This document shows positions 6,494-10,539 of a stretch of DNA of 10,539 nt, piece by piece. The DNA is from Thermoplasmatales archaeon. GTDB lineage: Archaea > Thermoplasmatota > JASEFT01 > JAUWIS01. Below the pieces are notes generated by a model that did not search any database, had not been told where the DNA came from, and was given only the letters and a program-made list of their open reading frames with translations. Both the position numbers and the translations under genes were made by a program. Position 1 is the first letter of the stretch, and each line of letters opens with the position of its first letter. The DNA lies in the NCBI GenBank assembly GCA_030019485.1, contig JASEEW010000056.1, forward strand, positions 1-10,539, given 5' to 3'.

Positions 6494-7276
6494 TTAATCC
6501 CTCCATTTTGGTTTCCTTTTTTCAAGAAATGCGGCTGCGCCTTCCTGTCCTTCCTCAGAAACCCTGAGTTCTGCGATTTTGTGGACAGCATATTCCTTGT
6601 ATTCCTCTGCCCCGGTTTCCTGCTGTGTCTTCACAAGAGCCTTTACTTCTCCTATGGCAAGCGGAGCAGAGGTTTTTATTTCTTCTACAACCTGCTGGAT
6701 GCGTGCATCAAGTTCCTGGGCTGGGACAACGCAGTCAATCAGGCCTATCTCTTTTGCATGCTCAGAAGAAAAACGCTCTCCTGTGATAAACAAGCGGCGT
6801 GCATTTGCGGGCCCTATGCGCCTGATAACATAGGTTGAAATAATAGAAGGAATGATGCCGAGTTTTGTTTCACTGAACGCAAATAGAAGCCCTGGAACAG
6901 CAATTGCGACATCGCAGACCGCTATTAGCCCAAGCCCGCCCCCAAAGGCGCTGCCGTTGATGCGTCCTATTACAGGTTTTCGGCAGGAATACATTGTTTC
7001 AAAAAGATTGAGGAGTTTTTTACTATCCCCTATGTTCTCATTTTTTGAATATTTAATCATGCTTTTCATCCAGTTTATGTCAGCCCCGCCGCAGAATGAT
7101 TTGCCATTCCCAGTGAGTATGACAGCCCTCACATTTTTTTTATTATTTACTTCAGCAAAGCACCCTGTCAGCTCTTTTATAAGCAGCTCATTCATTGCGT
7201 TGTGAACCTCTGGTCTGTTAAGGGCGACGGTAACGACATTCTTGTTTTCAGATACTGTGAGAGTATTATAACCCAT
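6494..7276 (-). CDS. liuC: Methylglutaconyl-CoA hydratase, crotonase family
   Basis: This enzyme hydrates 3-methylglutaconyl-CoA to 3-hydroxy-3-methylglutaryl-CoA, the step after the carboxylase encoded by the next three genes. The 260-residue crotonase-fold protein has the CoA-binding and oxyanion motif FCGGADINWM (61-70); the DxNWM-type ending is typical of LiuC. The second oxyanion block is SAFGGGLGLIAVCD (109-122), and SETKLGIIPS (135-144) supplies the conserved Glu136. The position of the first catalytic Glu of classical enoyl-CoA hydratase is Gly116; bacterial LiuC proteins, as I recall them, share this GLGL-type sequence. A TTG at 7283-7285 gives a form three residues longer, but the ATG at 7276 is preferred because the TATA box is about 30 bases upstream. 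It is the promoter-proximal gene of the operon. A generic enoyl-CoA hydratase is the alternative, but context and motif favour liuC. Confidence 0.88.
   Translation of the reverse strand: MGYNTLTVSENKNVVTVALNRPEVHNAMNELLIKELTGCFAEVNNKKNVRAVILTGNGKSFCGGADINWMKSMIKYSKNENIGDSKKLLNLFETMYSCRKPVIGRINGSAFGGGLGLIAVCDVAIAVPGLLFAFSETKLGIIPSIISTYVIRRIGPANARRLFITGERFSSEHAKEIGLIDCVVPAQELDARIQQVVEEIKTSAPLAIGEVKALVKTQQETGAEEYKEYAVHKIAELRVSEEGQEGAAAFLEKRKPKWRD
6499..6504 (-). promoter_or_regulatory. Ribosome-binding site deciding the biotin carboxylase start
   Basis: GGAGGG on the minus strand lies nine bases before the ATG at 6489 and is built from the last codons of liuC (Trp-Arg-Asp). It supports the 501-residue form over the longer frame. 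Confidence 0.65.
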
Positions 7277-7302
7277 ATTAGTCAATTAATGGGTTAAAGC
7301 AC

Positions 7303-7310
7303 ATTTAAAT
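7303..7310 (-). promoter_or_regulatory. TATA box of the liu operon
   Basis: ATTTAAAT is centred about 30 bases before the liuC ATG at 7276, predicting an mRNA with a leader of only a few bases. The box overlaps the stop codon and last codon of the upstream HAD gene, so the operon seems to have its own promoter despite the small 28-base gap. Confidence 0.55.
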
Positions 7311-7967
7311 CTTGCGGATGAGTGGGAGCAAATCACAGAGTTTATCAATCATAAAATCCGGTTTTAGGTCTGAAATTTTTTGTTTATTTGGAAAATCCCA
7401 TGAAATTTCATTAAAAATTATAATTATTTTACATCCAGCCTTTCTTGCTAACCTTACATCATTCTCTGTGTCTCCTATGTACACAATATCTGCAAGCCTT
7501 ACATTTTCCATTTTTGATAGATGTTTTAGCGCATCGTCTTTTGATGGGAAGCCACTGTCAAGCGTGATAACCTCATCAAAATACGGATTAAGATTAAAAA
7601 AACTTAATACTTTGCTGATGAAAGCTGAGTGGCTGTTACTCAGCAGAAACATCCTGTTATCCTTTTCTTTCAAGTCTTTGAGTGTGCTAACTACACCATC
7701 GCATAATGAGACATAACCCAGCCCCTCTGTTGATGTAAACTCAATCACCCTTCTTTCTATTTTTTCAATCACTGTTTCCCTGCTGGACATATGCCCTGGT
7801 ATTACTTTTTCTACAGTTCCTTTTATTGACGGAACTAACTTTTCATTTATTTCTCTAAAAGAAACTTTCAGTCCATTTTCCTCTAATGCTTTCTTTATTA
7901 ATTCCACATACATCCTTTTTGAATCGACCAATACCCCATCAAAGTCGAACACTATGTTTTTAGCCAT
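7305..7967 (-). CDS. HAD-superfamily phosphatase, phosphoglycolate phosphatase/beta-phosphoglucomutase-like
   Basis: The 220-residue protein has all four HAD motifs. Motif I is FDFDGVLVDS (7-16; nucleophile Asp8 and acid/base Asp10), motif II LLSNS (108-112), motif III Lys143 in PSKDDA, and motif IV YIGDTENDV (163-171; Asp166 and Asp170 bind Mg). The helical cap between motifs I and II (about 17-90) is of the C1 type seen in phosphoglycolate phosphatases and nucleotidases. The substrate cannot be told from sequence. The frame is open further upstream to an ATG at 8093, adding 42 residues without homology. The start at 7967 places motif I at the usual distance from the N-terminus, but its ribosome-binding site is weak, so the longer form is not excluded. 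No link to leucine degradation is evident. Confidence 0.82.
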   Translation of the reverse strand: MAKNIVFDFDGVLVDSKRMYVELIKKALEENGLKVSFREINEKLVPSIKGTVEKVIPGHMSSRETVIEKIERRVIEFTSTEGLGYVSLCDGVVSTLKDLKEKDNRMFLLSNSHSAFISKVLSFFNLNPYFDEVITLDSGFPSKDDALKHLSKMENVRLADIVYIGDTENDVRLARKAGCKIIIIFNEISWDFPNKQKISDLKPDFMIDKLCDLLPLIRKI

Positions 7968-7999
7968 TTCAAACCACATTGTCACTTTCTTAGCATGCG

Positions 8000-8016
8000 T
8001 CACTTTCAAAAAGTGA
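8000..8016. repeat. Inverted repeat with an extra half-site upstream of the HAD gene
   Basis: TCACTTT CAA AAAGTGA is a perfect 7-bp inverted repeat with a 3-base centre. A further half-site TCACTTT lies at 7982-7988, 18 bp away in the same orientation, and a GCATGC palindrome lies between them (7993-7998). The group sits 15-50 bases before the chosen HAD start and after the upstream gene. It could be an operator or an RNA hairpin ending the upstream transcript. Confidence 0.4.
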
Positions 8017-8070
8017 ACAACCCAGGGCTGAAGCAACAAGGCATCTATTGTGTAGAACATATATTCATCG

Positions 8071-8910
8071 CTAATAGGAATGTATTTCATCATTAATGTC
8101 TAGTTGATGAAGAATGTTTCTCCACAAAATAGTAATGTTATGAATCACTCTCCATGTCTTATAAGCAAGGCATGGAAGGAAGATAAACAAAAAAATGTAA
8201 AGACCAATGATAAGTCCATACACTAGGAAATAAGGTGAGTCTATCAACCATTCTATTATAGTCCCTAGAACCGATGCACCAATCAATGTGTAAATTGCTG
8301 ATTTCACTGAGCTTACATAAAACTTAGATATATCAAAATTTATCATCTTTCTAATCTTATCGGTGAGTGGTGGGATATCTTTCTGAAGATACCGATTCAT
8401 TTTTTTAAATATTTGTCTAAAACTATATAATATGTTAGTATCATACGGGAGTTTGTATCTGTGATGTCTATCTTCTATTATTAATTTTCTTACTAATGTG
8501 TATCCAGATGGACCTAAAGGTATCGCAATCGCAGATGCAGGTGTAGGAACTATAGTGATTGCACCAGTATACTTGAGCATAGGAGCGATATATACATTTT
8601 TTATGTCTTCATAATTGATTTTTTGGGGTAGAACTTTTGTTATTATTATGCAGTCTTCATATAGTGCAATTCCTTTCTCTAAAAATGCTATAGTCATTCC
8701 TGCACTAATAAACCAAAGGCTGAAACTTAGGATGCAAACTACCATCCCATCTGTTTCAGCTTTACTTCCCGGCAGTGCTTTGATGATAAGCCGTATCCCT
8801 ACAAAAAAAATTACGATAAACAAAACTGTCGCTGGCACGCCCCATTTAAGGGTCCTATGATTTCTTTTAAGTGTGATTTCTGAATCTTCCCCGATAATCA
8901 ATTTGCTCAT
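8071..8910 (-). CDS. Membrane protein with a central PH-like domain, function unknown
   Basis: The 279-residue protein has two N-terminal membrane helices (about 22-44 and 57-77), a soluble block (about 78-175) and two C-terminal helices (about 201-224 and 226-250), then a polar tail. The soluble block contains IALYEDCIIITKVLPQKINY (81-100), the EDIKNV segment and RHHRYKLPYD (148-157). This beta-strand pattern resembles bacterial PH-like domains attached to membrane helices; the match is by style, not by a diagnostic motif. A GTG at 8922 would add four residues, but the ATG at 8910 is preferred because the TATA-like box lies about 27 bases before it. The HAD gene follows on the same strand after about 100 bases. 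No enzyme motif is visible. Confidence 0.65.
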   Translation of the reverse strand: MSKLIIGEDSEITLKRNHRTLKWGVPATVLFIVIFFVGIRLIIKALPGSKAETDGMVVCILSFSLWFISAGMTIAFLEKGIALYEDCIIITKVLPQKINYEDIKNVYIAPMLKYTGAITIVPTPASAIAIPLGPSGYTLVRKLIIEDRHHRYKLPYDTNILYSFRQIFKKMNRYLQKDIPPLTDKIRKMINFDISKFYVSSVKSAIYTLIGASVLGTIIEWLIDSPYFLVYGLIIGLYIFLFIFLPCLAYKTWRVIHNITILWRNILHQLDINDEIHSY

Positions 8911-8933
8911 TATAATTGACACTAAGTAGAGAG

Positions 8934-8941
8934 ATAATAAA
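8934..8941 (-). promoter_or_regulatory. TATA-like box of the PH-like membrane protein gene
   Basis: On the minus strand this reads TTTATTAT, centred about 27 bases before the ATG at 8910. It supports that ATG over the GTG at 8922 and predicts a leaderless transcript. Confidence 0.5.
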
Positions 8942-9012
8942 TCTTTCTAAAGCATCTGTTTTACATAATAACTCAACTTCGTCAAATTTTCAGACTGCGG
9001 TAAGGAAAAACA

Positions 9013-9020
9013 TTAATAAA
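9013..9020 (+). promoter_or_regulatory. TATA box of the GAD-domain gene
   Basis: TTAATAAA is centred about 26 bases before the ATG at 9042, with no Shine-Dalgarno between. It predicts a leaderless mRNA and shows that this short gene has its own promoter. Confidence 0.55.
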
Positions 9021-9041
9021 CCATAGGACTATTTGTATAAT

Positions 9042-9398
9042 ATGAAGGAATTAACAGGGTTGTTTAAGAACACGAATGCACGTTTTATAAAAAAGAGCAT
9101 AGAATCAGGCAGTATTGTGCTTGGTGTAAAGGTGGAGAATCTTGCAGGTGTTCTGGTGAACAACAAGGATTACGCAGAATCTTTAGCAAACAAACTAAGT
9201 GAAAATCTTGGTGTGAAAGGTTTCATATCAACAGATGAACTACCAAAATACGGTATCTCAGCTGAGGAAAAAAATGCTGTTGAGTCTGCGCTGGATGTGA
9301 AAGAAAACGATGTTGGAATATTTGTTGTTGACAAAAAGGAAAAAGCTGAGAAGGCAATAGAATTAATAAATGAGGAAGTGAAAAACTATAAGCAGTGA
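9042..9398 (+). CDS. Stand-alone GAD-domain protein (GatE/AspRS insertion domain)
   Basis: The 118-residue protein resembles, over its whole length, the GAD domain inserted in GatE, the archaeal Glu-tRNA(Gln) amidotransferase subunit, and in bacterial-type AspRS. Diagnostic stretches are LTGLFKNTNARFIKKSIESG (4-23), VVLG-type VLGVKVENLAGVL (26-38), GVKGFISTDELPKYGIS (57-73) and a C-terminal block ENDVGIFVVDKKEKAEKAIE (88-107). The GRRFGTEL-like loop of GatE is shortened here. The cradle and tail domains of GatE are absent on both sides. The ATG at 9042 has its own TATA box; a TTG at 9033 would add three residues. It ends in a clean stop and the next gene begins 71 bases later, so this looks like a complete small gene, not an obvious fragment. 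Its role is unknown; binding tRNA, GatD/GatE or an amidated product is speculation. Confidence 0.8.
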   Translation: MKELTGLFKNTNARFIKKSIESGSIVLGVKVENLAGVLVNNKDYAESLANKLSENLGVKGFISTDELPKYGISAEEKNAVESALDVKENDVGIFVVDKKEKAEKAIELINEEVKNYKQ

Positions 9399-9406
9399 AA
9401 AGACTA

Positions 9407-9414
9407 CTTATACC
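9407..9414 (+). promoter_or_regulatory. Possible TATA box of the nuclease-like gene
   Basis: CTTATACC is centred about 59 bases before the ATG at 9470 and would give a leader of roughly 33 bases, consistent with the ribosome-binding site seen before that gene. A weaker box (TTAATCTAAAA, 9441-9451) would instead give a leaderless transcript. Confidence 0.35.
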
Positions 9415-9459
9415 TATACAACATTATCATGCCAAAGGGGTTAATCTAAAACATAATAC

Positions 9460-9464
9460 GGTGA
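9460..9464 (+). promoter_or_regulatory. Ribosome-binding site of the nuclease-like gene
   Basis: GGTGA lies five bases before the ATG at 9470 and favours that start over the in-frame GTG at 9461, which is part of the site itself. Confidence 0.5.
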
Positions 9465-9469
9465 ATGAA

Positions 9470-10539
9470 ATGGAAGGCGCATTCATAATTCAGAAAGACG
9501 AACTTTTATCTCTTAGAAAGATAGACTACACAAAGGATCAACTATTTGGTAAAAGTGGAGAGGCACTATTACAATATATTATATCCAAATATCCAAATAC
9601 TATACCAATAGATGCTTTAGGCGAAAAAATAAATTTCTTTACAGTTAAAATGGAAGCAAGTGTAACAACAGGAAGTATCGATATTTTAGGCCTCGGTTCA
9701 GATGGAATGTTTACGATTATGGAAGTAAAACTTGCAAAAAATAGAGAGATTCGTAGACAAATATTGGGGCAAGGAATTGAATATGTTTCTGCCGCATGGA
9801 AAGAGTGGGATTCAAATAAAGTTAGGGAAGAATTAGAAAAACAAGGGATATTCAACAAATTTGAAGAGGAAGTTTTGGAAAAATGGGTAAGTGAACAATT
9901 GGTGGAGAGTAGAGATGTTTTTTGGGAGTATCTTGATGACAATAGTAAAGGAGGAAGGTTCAGGCTCATTTTTGTGGCAGACAAGTTTCCAGATGAAATA
10001 TTAAGTGCAATAGAATACTTAAACGAACAATGCTTGGATTTGCAGATAATAGCATTAGAGTGTAATTTATACAGCATGAAAGGGGAAGAAGTTCTATTTA
10101 TCCCTCAACTAAAAGGAATAACATATAAGACGAAAACTGCTCGTATCAGCAAATTTGCACCTTTCTTTATACATGTTGAGGGGATACTAAAAGATTTTTT
10201 GAAGAAAAATGGAAAAGATGGTTTGGAGAATTTTATTGCAGACCAGCCAAAAAAAGGTTGGAGAAAGGCTTTATCTTATCCTGAAATACCTAATTTTGAA
10301 TTTGTTTGGTGGTTCAAAAAAAGTGGGAAAGCTGAAATTCAACTTTACTGGCATAAAAGTAAACATCCGCGGGCTATATCCTTTTTCAAAGAAAGGGGAA
10401 AAAACTTACAACAAATTTTACCTGAAATAAATTTAGAAAATGGGGAAAATTCAGGTAAAATATACAGAGAGATAACATGGAGTGGAGATGAAAATAAGCT
10501 AACAGAAGAAATGGCACAACAATCTGCAAGGGAGATGAG
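9470..10539 (+). CDS. PD-(D/E)XK nuclease-like protein, possibly with a DUF4268-like C-terminal region (partial at right edge)
   Basis: The frame is open from the ATG at 9470 to the window end (356 codons). The N-terminal domain shows a PD-(D/E)XK layout: Glu31 in GKSGEALLQYI (27-37), Asp71 in GSIDILGLG (68-76), Glu85-x-Lys87 in MEVKLAKN (84-91), and a following helix RRQILGQGIEYV (95-106) with the conserved-type Gln and Tyr. Such folds cut or bind nucleic acids in repair, restriction and defence. The middle contains a strand RFRLIFVADKFP. The later part, with VWWFKK, IQLYWHKSK, a basic helix with FFKERGKNL and a final ITWSG, is similar in style to DUF4268-type regions attached to such nucleases; this second match is tentative. 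The neighbouring GAD gene is on the same strand, but each gene seems to have its own promoter. Confidence 0.72.
   Translation, partial: MEGAFIIQKDELLSLRKIDYTKDQLFGKSGEALLQYIISKYPNTIPIDALGEKINFFTVKMEASVTTGSIDILGLGSDGMFTIMEVKLAKNREIRRQILGQGIEYVSAAWKEWDSNKVREELEKQGIFNKFEEEVLEKWVSEQLVESRDVFWEYLDDNSKGGRFRLIFVADKFPDEILSAIEYLNEQCLDLQIIALECNLYSMKGEEVLFIPQLKGITYKTKTARISKFAPFFIHVEGILKDFLKKNGKDGLENFIADQPKKGWRKALSYPEIPNFEFVWWFKKSGKAEIQLYWHKSKHPRAISFFKERGKNLQQILPEINLENGENSGKIYREITWSGDENKLTEEMAQQSAREM

Noticed and set aside
6490..6591. N-terminal extension of 34 residues on biotin carboxylase
   Set aside because: It overlaps liuC coding sequence, has no biotin carboxylase similarity, and the ATG at 6489 has a good ribosome-binding site at the family's usual N-terminus.
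9429..9449. Six-codon open frame (MPKGLI) before the nuclease-like gene, as a leader peptide
   Set aside because: It is too short to support, has no ribosome-binding site, and there is no attenuator structure around it.
9538..10077. Minus-strand open frame of 179 codons
   Set aside because: It is a Ser/Leu/Asn-rich antisense shadow of the nuclease-like gene, which carries clear PD-(D/E)XK residues in the plus frame.
1..10539. CRISPR array, tRNA or rRNA genes
   Set aside because: No regularly spaced repeats, cloverleaf-like GTTCRANYC/acceptor pairs or conserved rRNA blocks were seen on either strand.

Overview
This AT-rich window looks archaeal, most likely from the Thermoplasmata or a neighbouring euryarchaeal lineage. 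Several first genes have a TATA-like box about 25-30 bases before an ATG that lacks a leader. Arginine is mostly AGA/AGG and isoleucine is often ATA. There is a GatE-type GAD domain and a surface protein of the archaeal NosD/beta-helix style. The lineage is inferred, because no rRNA or marker gene is present.

Layout: (1) 1-734, minus strand: the first 244 codons of a secreted protein that leads into a beta-helix repeat domain and runs off the left edge. (2) 735-820: a divergent promoter region with a 13-bp direct repeat, one copy per promoter. (3) 821-2209, plus strand: a GT-C-like polytopic membrane glycosyltransferase. It meets a small four-helix membrane protein (2206-2619, minus strand) tail to tail with a 4-base overlap. 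(4) 2620-2880: a gene-poor spacer with a hairpin. (5) 2881-7276, minus strand: a compact four-gene operon in transcription order liuC (methylglutaconyl-CoA hydratase), biotin carboxylase, biotin carrier protein, liuB (methylcrotonyl-CoA carboxylase beta). (6) 7305-8910, minus strand: a HAD phosphatase preceded by a membrane protein with a PH-like domain. (7) 9042-9398, plus strand: a protein consisting of a GAD domain alone. (8) 9470 to the right edge, plus strand: the N-terminal 356 codons of a PD-(D/E)XK nuclease-like protein.

The best-supported system is the operon. It encodes a biotin-dependent 3-methylcrotonyl-CoA carboxylase whose alpha chain is split into two genes, plus the hydratase that converts its product, 3-methylglutaconyl-CoA, to HMG-CoA. 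This is the middle of leucine catabolism. HMG-CoA is also the precursor of archaeal isoprenoid lipids, so leucine carbon could in principle feed lipid synthesis; that link is inference. The most unusual single gene is the free-standing GAD domain, which is normally an insertion in GatE or bacterial-type AspRS. No mobile element, CRISPR array, tRNA or rRNA was found.
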